Assembly: GCA_007134405.1 (NCBI GenBank)
Contig: SLKW01000479.1
Coordinates: 1 to 5,438, forward strand
Reading direction: 5' to 3'
Length of the DNA: 5,438 bases
Source of the DNA: Paracoccaceae bacterium
Lineage (GTDB): Bacteria > Pseudomonadota > Alphaproteobacteria > Rhodobacterales > Rhodobacteraceae
Of this stretch, positions 1 to 5,438 are shown piece by piece; the first letter of the stretch is position 1, and each line of letters opens with the position of its first letter. The translations under genes were made by a program, and so were the position numbers. The notes under the pieces were generated by a model. It made no database searches. It had not been told where the DNA came from and was given only the letters and a program-made list of their open reading frames with translations.

Positions 1-860
1 CGCAACGCATCATGGAAGGCAACTTGGCGCGGATGGTCGCGGATTGGCGCGCAGATCTCCTCCAGGCCCTGGCGATGAGCGAAGCCGCGATCGACTTTGC
101 CGACGAGGACCTGCCGCCCGAAACCTGGCAACTGGTGCGCGAGCCCTTGGGCCGTGTCTGTGACGCACTTGCGCAGGAACTTGCGGGGCGGCGCGCCGCA
201 GAGCGTCTACGGGATGGGTTCGAAGTGGCCATCATTGGCCCTGTGAACGCGGGAAAATCTACACTTCTCAATGCCTTGGCTGGGCGGGACGCCGCGATTA
301 CGTCTGAGCGAGAGGGAACGACTCGCGATGTGATCGAGGTGCGCATGGATATCGGCGGGCTGGCCGTCACGCTGATCGACACGGCAGGCCTGCGCGATAC
401 CGACGACGAGATTGAGCAACTGGGAATAGCGCGGGGCATCGAGCGGGCGCGTGGCGCCGCTCTGCGCGTTTTCCTGAAGGCGCATCCCGATGATCCTGTG
501 CCGGAGAGCACGGATGATGACATTGTCTTGCTTGGAAAGTCGGATTTATGGTCAGAACCGGGAGTTTCAGGTAAAACGGGCGACGGAATCGATGAGTTGG
601 TCCGTCAAATCGAGGCGAGATTGTCGCAGCGGGCGTGCGCGAGCTCGTCTTTCTCGCGCGAGCGGCATTTTGCCCGTCTGAGCCAGGCTATCGAGCATTT
701 GCGGCGCGCGCAGGATGAGGCGCAAGCCGAGATGCCGCAGCTGGAGATCGTGTCCGAGGAAGTGCGCCACGCGGTTTTTCTTCTGGACGAGTTGGTCGGG
801 CGGATCGGAGTTGAGGAAGTCTTGGGGCGGATCTTTTCGTCCTTTTGCATCGGGAAGTGA
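1..860 (+). CDS. mnmE: tRNA uridine-5-carboxymethylaminomethyl modification GTPase MnmE (TrmE), 5'-truncated by window edge
   Basis: MnmE is a K+-activated GTPase that works with MnmG to install the (carboxymethyl)aminomethyl group at C5 of U34 in tRNAs reading two-fold degenerate codons. The frame is open from base 3, so the ATG at 12 is internal. The N-terminal tetrahydrofolate-binding domain and the start of the helical domain lie outside. Counting that Met as residue 1, the G domain shows: G1 at 76-84 (GPVNAGKST), whose Asn79 matches the K+-ligand Asn of the family; switch I with G2 TTRD at 103-106; G3 DTAG at 123-126; and Glu135, at the position of the catalytic Glu282 of E. coli MnmE. 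The C-terminal helical domain ends in the signature CIGK (279-282), whose Cys is conserved and functionally important. The G4 motif reads GKSD (175-178) instead of NKxD. The gene heads the visible operon and stops 12 nt before mnmG. The family assignment is very secure. Confidence 0.97.
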   Translation, partial: QRIMEGNLARMVADWRADLLQALAMSEAAIDFADEDLPPETWQLVREPLGRVCDALAQELAGRRAAERLRDGFEVAIIGPVNAGKSTLLNALAGRDAAITSEREGTTRDVIEVRMDIGGLAVTLIDTAGLRDTDDEIEQLGIARGIERARGAALRVFLKAHPDDPVPESTDDDIVLLGKSDLWSEPGVSGKTGDGIDELVRQIEARLSQRACASSSFSRERHFARLSQAIEHLRRAQDEAQAEMPQLEIVSEEVRHAVFLLDELVGRIGVEEVLGRIFSSFCIGK

Positions 861-872
861 GGGCTGAAGCAG

Positions 873-2717
873 ATGTCCGCATTTGATGTCATTGTCATCG
901 GTGGAGGGCATGCCGGGGTCGAGGCCGCGCATGCCTCAGTCCGACGTGGCGCGCGCACGGCGCTGGTGACGTTTCGCAAGCAAGATCTCGGAGTGATGTC
1001 GTGCAATCCGGCGATTGGAGGGCTGGGCAAGGGCCACCTGGTGCGGGAGATCGACGCTTTCGACGGCCTGATGGGCCGCGCGGCGGATTTCGCGGGCATT
1101 CAGTTTCGGTTGCTCAACAGGTCGCGCGGGCCGGCGGTTCAGGGGCCGCGTGCGCAGGCCGACCGGCGGCGTTATGCGCGTTTTGTCCAAAACGACATGG
1201 CAAGTCTGCCACTCCTGGAGATTATCGAAGGCGAGGTGGTGGACCTTTCCGTGGACGGATCTCGCGTGAGCGGTGTGATTCTCGCGGACGGGCAGAGGAT
1301 ATCGGCGCGCGCTGTCATTCTGACCTCGGGGACGTTCCTGCGTGGCGTGATCCACATTGGCGACGAACGACGGCCTGCGGGCCGGGTGGGGGCGAAGGCT
1401 TCGGTTCGCCTTGCACAACGGATCGCCGAGATCGCGCCAGCGACCGGTCGTCTGAAAACCGGAACGCCGGCAAGGCTCGATGGAAGGACGATCGACTGGT
1501 CCGCTGTCGAGCTGCAGCCGGGCGATGCCGATCCGGTCATGTTCAGCTTCCTTAACCGGCACCCGGAAGCGCGGCAGATCGCTTGCGGCATCACGCATAC
1601 CACGCCGCGGACGCACGAGATCATCGGGGCAAACCTGGCGCGATCGGCGATGTATGCCGGACATATCCAAGGCGTTGGCCCCCGCTATTGCCCTTCGGTC
1701 GAGGACAAGGTCGCGCGTTTTGCCGACAAACCGTCGCACCAGATATTCCTCGAACCGGAGGGACTCGACGACGACACGGTCTACCCGAACGGAATTTCGA
1801 CGTCGCTGCCGTGCGACGTTCAGGAAGAGTTCATCTGCACCATACCGGGTCTCGAAGCAGTGAAAATCATCCAGCACGGCTACGCGATCGAATACGATTA
1901 CGTCGACCCGCGAAGTTTGACTGCAAACCTGGAGTGCCGTGAGCTCGAAGGTCTTTTCCTTGCGGGACAGATCAACGGGACCACCGGATACGAAGAGGCC
2001 GCGGCACAAGGCCTCGTAGCGGGACTGAATGCAGCGGCCCAGGCGCAAGATCGAGAGAGTGTCGCGTTCTCTCGCACCGAAAGCTATATCGGTGTGATGA
2101 TCGATGATCTGACAACGCGCGGCGTGACAGAGCCCTATCGGATGTTCACCTCGCGCGCCGAGTATCGCCTTTCTCTCAGAATAGACAATGCAGATCAGAG
2201 ACTTACCCAGAGGGCCATTGAGCTGGGCTGCGTTTCGGATTCCCGACGTGCGGCCTTCACGCGGAAGATGGACCAGCTCGATCGTGGCCGCGCGTTGTTG
2301 GGTGAGACCAGCGTCGCTTCGCGCGATTTGAATGTCGAGGGCGTCAACGTCCGGCCTGACGGAACGCAGAGGCGCCTTCTCGACGTGCTGGGTTTCGAGG
2401 GTGTGGATTACGGTGTTGTCTCGCGCCTTCTCGGGGATACGGCGGTCGAGGCGGGTGTTTTCACCCAACTGCAACGGGACTCGCTCTACAGGGTTTACCA
2501 GGAGCGTCAATCGCGCGAAGCGGCGGCCCTGCGGCGCGATGAGGGCGTCGCCATTCCCGAAGGCTTCCGGTTTTTCGGGGTTCCCGGGCTTTCAGCGGAG
2601 CTAAGCGGCAAGCTTGAAGTGGCGCGACCGAGGACACTTGCGCAGGCCAGAAAGATTGAGGGCATGACCCCGGCCGCGTTGGTGCTTCTCGCCGCGCGCC
2701 TGCGGAAATCCGCGTGA
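873..2717 (+). CDS. mnmG: tRNA uridine-5-carboxymethylaminomethyl modification enzyme MnmG (GidA)
   Basis: MnmG is the FAD- and NADH-dependent partner of MnmE in cytoplasmic tRNA U34 modification. The 614 residues are full length for the family (about 620-630). The N-terminal Rossmann FAD motif is at 7-15 (VIGGGHAGV). The first GidA signature is at 43-64 (SCNPAIGG then [10 protein letters not shown]), and Cys44 sits where E. coli Cys47 does. A second catalytic-type Cys273 lies in YCPSVEDK, matching E. coli Cys277. The second signature is at 366-386 ([15 protein letters not shown]). The block [11 protein letters not shown] at 427-436 and NADQRLT at 439-445 follow. The C-terminal helical region at 571-613, which binds MnmE in known structures, is intact. 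The ATG at 873 is the only start that puts the FAD motif at the usual distance. A modest GAGG lies at 859-862, across the mnmE stop codon. The gene lies between mnmE and rsmG, the classic trmE-gidA-gidB order. No abnormality was seen. Confidence 0.98.
   Translation: MSAFDVIVIGGGHAGVEAAHASVRRGARTALVTFRKQDLGVMSCNPAIGGLGKGHLVREIDAFDGLMGRAADFAGIQFRLLNRSRGPAVQGPRAQADRRRYARFVQNDMASLPLLEIIEGEVVDLSVDGSRVSGVILADGQRISARAVILTSGTFLRGVIHIGDERRPAGRVGAKASVRLAQRIAEIAPATGRLKTGTPARLDGRTIDWSAVELQPGDADPVMFSFLNRHPEARQIACGITHTTPRTHEIIGANLARSAMYAGHIQGVGPRYCPSVEDKVARFADKPSHQIFLEPEGLDDDTVYPNGISTSLPCDVQEEFICTIPGLEAVKIIQHGYAIEYDYVDPRSLTANLECRELEGLFLAGQINGTTGYEEAAAQGLVAGLNAAAQAQDRESVAFSRTESYIGVMIDDLTTRGVTEPYRMFTSRAEYRLSLRIDNADQRLTQRAIELGCVSDSRRAAFTRKMDQLDRGRALLGETSVASRDLNVEGVNVRPDGTQRRLLDVLGFEGVDYGVVSRLLGDTAVEAGVFTQLQRDSLYRVYQERQSREAAALRRDEGVAIPEGFRFFGVPGLSAELSGKLEVARPRTLAQARKIEGMTPAALVLLAARLRKSA
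2702..2713 (+). other. Small GC stem-loop just before the rsmG start
   Basis: GCGG at 2702-2705 pairs with CCGC at 2710-2713 around the tetraloop AAAT, with a possible T-G wobble outside it (2701/2714). It covers the last codons of mnmG and lies 5 nt before the rsmG ATG, where a Shine-Dalgarno sequence would normally sit. Its role is unknown; it may keep rsmG initiation dependent on ribosomes arriving from mnmG. A 4-bp stem can also arise by chance in GC-rich DNA. Confidence 0.35.
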
Positions 2718-2718
2718 G

Positions 2719-3363
2719 ATGAGCGCGCCAAAGCAGGTCGCTAGTCGACTTGAGCGGATCTGCTCTGTTTCACGTGAAACACTGGACCGGCTCGGCCATT
2801 TCGTGTCCGCCGTACAGAAGTGGACCCGGTCGATCAATCTTGTTGCTGATCCGCGGCCTGAAGTCATTTGGGAGCGCCACATCCTGGACAGCGCCCAATT
2901 GTTCCCCCTGCGCAGGGGCGAGGATGGAAATTGGTGCGATTTGGGCTCGGGGGGCGGTTTTCCGGGTCTTGTCATCGGTGTGCTGGCGCGTGAGCATTTC
3001 CCGCGGATCAGGGTGACCCTGGTCGAGAGTGACCGCCGAAAGGCCACCTTCCTGACGGTGACGGCGCGCGACCTGGATCTGAATGTTCTTGTTATCGTGG
3101 AGCGCGCTGAAATCCTGGCACCTCAGGGCGCGCAAACGGTGTCAGCGCGCGCCCTTGCACCGCTCCCGCGGCTCTTGCCGTTGGTTGAGCGGCATCTGGC
3201 GGGCGACGGAGTCGCGCTCTTGCCGAAAGGACATACATTTGAGGAGGAAATTGCAGCGGCGCGAAAGAGATGGGCATTCACTGTCGAGGCAATTCCGAGT
3301 ATCGTCTCGCCACAGTCGCGCATCTTGCGAGTGGCAGATCTGCGGAGATTGAATGCATCCTGA
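2719..3363 (+). CDS. rsmG: 16S rRNA (guanine-N7)-methyltransferase RsmG (GidB)
   Basis: RsmG transfers a methyl group from S-adenosylmethionine to N7 of a guanine in the 530 loop of 16S rRNA (G527 in E. coli). Loss of the enzyme is known to give low-level streptomycin resistance. The 214 residues fit the family. Visible motifs are WERHILDSAQL at 51-61, the SAM-binding loop DLGSGGGFPG at 74-83, the acidic end of beta-2 with ESDRRKATFL at 103-112, SARALAPLPRLL at 142-153, and LLPKG at 167-171. Near the N-terminus, VSRET (17-21) is encoded by a perfect parS site. The ATG is 1 nt after the mnmG stop and has no good Shine-Dalgarno sequence; a small GC hairpin sits just upstream. Translation is therefore probably coupled to termination on mnmG (inference). 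The 3' end overlaps parA by 11 nt. Confidence 0.97.
   Translation: MSAPKQVASRLERICSVSRETLDRLGHFVSAVQKWTRSINLVADPRPEVIWERHILDSAQLFPLRRGEDGNWCDLGSGGGFPGLVIGVLAREHFPRIRVTLVESDRRKATFLTVTARDLDLNVLVIVERAEILAPQGAQTVSARALAPLPRLLPLVERHLAGDGVALLPKGHTFEEEIAAARKRWAFTVEAIPSIVSPQSRILRVADLRRLNAS
2766..2781. promoter_or_regulatory. parS: parS centromere-like ParB-binding site inside rsmG
   Basis: The 16-bp sequence TGTTTCACGTGAAACA is a perfect palindrome and matches the widely conserved bacterial chromosomal parS consensus TGTTNCACGTGAAACA at every position. It lies 48 nt into the rsmG reading frame and encodes Val-Ser-Arg-Glu-Thr (2767-2781). It is 571 bp upstream of the parA start and about 1.4 kb upstream of parB, so ParB made here would nucleate at this site and spread across its own operon. 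parS sites in or near gidB and parAB are established for many bacteria. No second copy was seen in the window. Binding itself is inferred from the exact match and the presence of parAB. Confidence 0.95.
3344..3347 (+). promoter_or_regulatory. Ribosome binding site for parA
   Basis: GGAG lies 5 nt before the ATG at 3353, entirely within the last codons of rsmG. It supports this start, which makes parA overlap rsmG by 11 nt. Confidence 0.65.
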
Positions 3364-4156
3364 ACCAGCGAGAATCCTGGCGATCGCCAACCAGAAGGGC
3401 GGTGTCGCAAAGACAACGACCGCAATTAACCTGGCGGCAGCACTTGCAGAGCTTGGGCGCAAGGTGCTGCTCATTGATATGGACCCGCAGGGCAATGCTT
3501 CGACCGGCCTCGGCATAACCGCTGACAAGCGCGCGCAGACCGTCTACGACTTGCTTATGCACCGGATTGCGGCCAGCGAAGCTGCGGTACCAGGAAGCGC
3601 TGAAAACGTTTGGGTGGTCCCGTCGACCCCCGATCTGTCCTCATCGGATGTCGAACTGCATGGGACGGCAAGGCGGGTGTTCTTGCTTCGTGACGCGCTC
3701 CGCGAAACGGATGCGATCGACAAGGATTTCGATCACGTGCTGATCGATTGTCCGCCGTCGCTGAACTTGTTGACCGTGAACGCTCTTGTCGCGGCTGATG
3801 CCGTTCTGGTGCCGTTGCAATGCGAGTTTTTCGCGCTCGAGGGCCTTTCGCAGCTTCTCTTGACGGTTCGGGAGGTAAGGCAAAGCGCGAACCCCGCACT
3901 GCGTGTCGAAGGGGTCCTTCTGACTATGCACGACCGGCGCAACAACCTATCCCAGCAGGTCGAGAGAGACGCACGGGACACGCTGGGTGATCTTGTCTTC
4001 CGTACCGTGATCCCGCGCAACGTGCGCCTGAGCGAGGCGCCGTCCTACGCAATCCCTGCGCTGAATTATGACCCGGGATCGAGTGGAGCGCGCGCCTATC
4101 GCGCGTTTGCGCGCGAGTTTCTCAAGACAGATTGCCTCGAAACGCAGGAAGGATGA
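3353..4156 (+). CDS. parA: Chromosome partitioning ATPase ParA (Soj family)
   Basis: ParA is a deviant-Walker ATPase. Its ATP-bound dimer coats the nucleoid and is released by ParB-parS complexes, which drives origin segregation. The 267 residues are typical of chromosomal ParA, without the extra N-terminal DNA-binding domain of large plasmid ParAs. The deviant Walker A motif is KGGVAKTT at 15-22, with signature Lys15 and catalytic-type Lys20. Walker A' is IDMDPQGNAST at 41-51, with Asp44 at the position needed for hydrolysis in Soj. Walker B is HVLIDCPPS at 128-136. The C-terminal block PRNVRLSEAPS at 221-231 is typical of the family. The residue before Lys20 is Ala, where most alphaproteobacterial homologues have Gly; Ala is also found in actinobacterial ParAs, so the protein is probably active. 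The start at 3353 has a good GGAG. The gene overlaps the rsmG end and lies 4 nt before parB. Confidence 0.96.
   Translation: MHPEPARILAIANQKGGVAKTTTAINLAAALAELGRKVLLIDMDPQGNASTGLGITADKRAQTVYDLLMHRIAASEAAVPGSAENVWVVPSTPDLSSSDVELHGTARRVFLLRDALRETDAIDKDFDHVLIDCPPSLNLLTVNALVAADAVLVPLQCEFFALEGLSQLLLTVREVRQSANPALRVEGVLLTMHDRRNNLSQQVERDARDTLGDLVFRTVIPRNVRLSEAPSYAIPALNYDPGSSGARAYRAFAREFLKTDCLETQEG
4146..4153 (+). promoter_or_regulatory. Ribosome binding site that fixes the parB start
   Basis: AGGAAGGA lies in the last codons of parA, 7 nt before the ATG at 4161. This is the strongest Shine-Dalgarno sequence in the window. It favours 4161 over the in-frame ATGs at 4068 (deep inside parA) and 4176 (for which it would be about 22 nt away). 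Confidence 0.75.
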
Positions 4157-4160
4157 ACGG

Positions 4161-5057
4161 ATGACCGAGCGGCGGATGGAACGGCGGGGCCTGGGTCGTG
4201 GCCTCGCGGCCCTGATGATGGATGTCGGCGTCGATGCAGAGACGGCGCGAAGCGGGCCCTCCGATTCAAGCCGCCGCGATCTGCGCGAGGTGCCGATCGA
4301 CATGATCGCGGCGAATGCCGAGCAGCCGCGCCGCCATTTCGATCAGGCTCTGCTGGAAGAACTTGCCGACTCGATTCGCGCGAAGGGCGTCCTTCAACCG
4401 ATAGTCGTCCGGCCCGTCGATGAGGCGGAAGGGCGGTTTCAGATCGTTGCCGGAGAGCGGCGCTGGCGCGCCGCCCAGATAGCAGGCTTGCACAAGGTTC
4501 CGGCGGTTGTCAGGACGCTCACAGATAGCGAAGTTCTCGAGCTTGCCATTATCGAGAACATCCAGCGCGAGGACCTCAACCCGGTAGAAGAGGCGGCGGG
4601 TTATCGCAGCCTCATAGATCGGTTCGGCCACAGTCAGGAACAGATTGCGTCAGCTCTGGGCAAGAGTCGCAGCCACATTGCCAACCTCCTGAGATTATTG
4701 AACTTGCCGGAGAGCGTTCAAGAGCATTTGCGCGCTGGGCGTCTGACCGCTGGACATGCGCGCGCCTTGATCACGGCGCGCGACCCCGAGCTACTGGCCC
4801 AAAAGGTCATTCAAAGGGGGCTTTCTGTCCGCGAAACCGAAGCGCTTGCCCGGGAAGCCACGCGACCGGTTGCCAACAAAAAAGACAGTCGTGCCGAGAA
4901 AGACGCCGACACCCGCGTTCTGGAGCAGGATATCTCGGCGACACTCGGGATGAGCGTCGTGATCGATCATCAGCCCGGGGGTGAGGGACAGGTCACGATC
5001 AAGTACCGCGATCTCGATCAATTGGACCAGCTTTGCAGGTTGCTATCGGGCGGTTGA
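4161..5057 (+). CDS. parB: Chromosome partitioning protein ParB (Spo0J family CTPase clamp)
   Basis: ParB binds parS, closes into a CTP-dependent sliding clamp that spreads along DNA, and stimulates ParA. From the ATG at 4161 it has 298 residues, normal for the family. In order: the N-terminal ParA-activating motif RRGLGRGLAALM at 8-19, with its key Arg residues; the CTP-binding domain with NAEQPRRHF at 52-60 and GERRWRA at 98-104; ENIQREDLNPVEEA at 132-145; the helix-turn-helix parS reader at about 158-182 (EQIASALGKSRSHIANLLRL); a polar linker at about 232-252; and a C-terminal dimerisation domain ending DQLDQLCRLLSGG. An open frame extends upstream to 4068, but that part overlaps parA and lacks ParB-like sequence. 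Four nt separate the gene from parA, so the two are very likely co-translated. Its end converges on hemW, and the last codons form one arm of an inverted repeat. Confidence 0.97.
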   Translation: MTERRMERRGLGRGLAALMMDVGVDAETARSGPSDSSRRDLREVPIDMIAANAEQPRRHFDQALLEELADSIRAKGVLQPIVVRPVDEAEGRFQIVAGERRWRAAQIAGLHKVPAVVRTLTDSEVLELAIIENIQREDLNPVEEAAGYRSLIDRFGHSQEQIASALGKSRSHIANLLRLLNLPESVQEHLRAGRLTAGHARALITARDPELLAQKVIQRGLSVRETEALAREATRPVANKKDSRAEKDADTRVLEQDISATLGMSVVIDHQPGGEGQVTIKYRDLDQLDQLCRLLSGG

Positions 5058-5087
5058 GTGGCCGGCGAACTATAGCAACTCGCAAAG
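5031..5087. terminator. Inverted repeat spanning the convergent parB/hemW ends; candidate bidirectional terminator
   Basis: CTTTGCAGGTTGCTAT at 5031-5046 faces ATAGCAACTCGCAAAG at 5072-5087. Fourteen of 16 positions are Watson-Crick pairs; one of the other two is a wobble pair, with a 25-nt loop between the arms. The repeat covers the last codons of both genes and the 12-nt intergenic gap, exactly where a shared terminator is needed. Neither side has a T-run after the stem, and the stem is not very GC-rich. It is therefore not a textbook intrinsic terminator. It could instead stabilise 3' ends or act with Rho. Confidence 0.5.
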
Positions 5088-5438
5088 AACCGCGTTGAGC
5101 AGCATTCGTCCGCGGAACGTTGCGCCAAAGCGTTCATCCGTCCGCCAGATGAGGCGCTCGGAGAGCAAGCGTTCAAGCCTCTCCTCTGAAAGGTCTCGCC
5201 CCGAGAGCGCACGGTAGCGGCTCAGTGTCACGCCTTCCGCCAAACGCAGGCCCATCATCAGATATTCGGCGGCGTTTTCGTCTGCGCTCATGATGCTGGC
5301 TGACTCGTGCCTTCCCTGTCCCGACACAACGGAGTCGAGCCACGCCGCCGGGGACGGAATTGCCCGCATCGCGCGCCGCGACCCTGAAAGGGTAACGCGT
5401 CCGTGCGCGCCGGGGCCAACCCCAAGATAGTCCCCGCA
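5070..5438 (-). CDS. hemW: HemW-like haem chaperone, radical SAM / HemN family (C-terminal part, cut by window edge)
   Basis: HemW proteins (formerly YggW or HemN-like) are radical-SAM-fold proteins that bind haem and deliver it to target proteins; they are not genuine coproporphyrinogen dehydrogenases. Only the last 122 residues are present. They start with YLGVGPGAHGR, the conserved end of the core domain, and continue into the HemN C-terminal domain with AEYLMMGLRLAEGV. The end FRGRMLLNAVLCELL resembles the usual HemW finish, where a substrate-like Gly-Arg precedes a leucine-rich last helix. The frame is open to the window edge; the Met codon whose first base is at 5369 is internal, not the start. 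The N-terminal CxxxCxxC cluster motif is outside the window and could not be checked, so HemW is distinguished from HemN by context and C-terminal character only. The stop is TAG at 5072-5070, tail to tail with parB. Confidence 0.9.
   Translation of the reverse strand, partial: CGDYLGVGPGAHGRVTLSGSRRAMRAIPSPAAWLDSVVSGQGRHESASIMSADENAAEYLMMGLRLAEGVTLSRYRALSGRDLSEERLERLLSERLIWRTDERFGATFRGRMLLNAVLCELL

Noticed and set aside
936..2510. Very long open frame on the - strand (524 codons) opposite mnmG
   Set aside because: It lies entirely antisense to an unmistakable mnmG, has no recognisable domain and an unbalanced, Arg-rich composition. Long antisense frames are expected opposite GC-rich genes with strong codon bias.
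3734..3739. A second CACGTG core inside parA, considered as another parS
   Set aside because: Only the central six bases and two flanking positions match the 16-bp consensus, and the GTTT/AAAC arms are absent. It is explained by the conserved His-Val-Leu-Ile-Asp coding of Walker B.
4085..4120. Cluster of GCGCGC runs near the parA end that could fold as hairpins
   Set aside because: It lies within conserved parA coding sequence, has no T-run, and fits the codon bias of Arg/Ala-rich protein sequence. A terminator there would cut off parB.
4068..4160. Upstream extension of the parB frame to an ATG at 4068
   Set aside because: It would overlap parA by 89 nt, adds a sequence unlike ParB N-termini, and lacks the strong Shine-Dalgarno present before 4161. 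The canonical GLGRGLAAL motif falls at the right distance from 4161.
4821..4838. CGCGAAAC half-site resembling half of parS inside parB
   Set aside because: Only one half resembles parS, with a mismatch; the other arm does not match, so there is no palindrome.
5070..5369. A separate 99-residue gene on the - strand beginning at 5369
   Set aside because: The frame stays open to the window edge and the upstream residues (YLGVGPGAHGR) are a conserved HemW segment, so the Met is internal to a larger truncated gene.

Overview
The window is a densely packed, GC-rich stretch of an alphaproteobacterial chromosome, most likely from the Rhodobacterales or a close relative. That placement is inferred from protein character and from the gene order mnmE-mnmG-rsmG-parA-parB followed by a convergent hemW. 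No database search was possible. ParA and ParB are of the chromosomal (Soj/Spo0J) type, and a perfect parS site lies inside the cluster. Together these suggest an origin-proximal region.

Layout: the left edge cuts mnmE, leaving its C-terminal two thirds (to 860). Four complete genes follow on the + strand: mnmG (873-2717), rsmG (2719-3363), parA (3353-4156) and parB (4161-5057). Spacings are 12 nt, 1 nt, an 11-nt overlap and 4 nt, so the five genes are probably one transcription unit. The operon promoter would lie left of the window. The right end holds the C-terminal third of hemW on the - strand (5070 to beyond 5438), tail to tail with parB across only 12 nt. No stretch longer than 12 nt is free of genes. 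There are no tRNA or rRNA genes, mobile elements, CRISPR arrays or pseudogenes.

How the genes work together: MnmE and MnmG form the complex that modifies the wobble uridine (U34) of certain tRNAs. RsmG methylates the 530 loop of 16S rRNA. ParA, ParB and parS segregate the replication origin. ParB would load on the parS inside rsmG, spread over neighbouring DNA as a CTP-dependent clamp, and stimulate the ATPase of ParA. HemW is a radical-SAM-family haem chaperone and is functionally unrelated to the cluster.

I found no undescribed system; this is a conserved housekeeping region. The points most worth a second look are: the exact 16-bp parS palindrome built into the rsmG reading frame with codons that look chosen for the DNA site; a long inverted repeat at the parB/hemW junction whose two arms both encode Leu-Cys-x-Leu-Leu; and departures from consensus in the nucleotide-binding motifs of MnmE and ParA.
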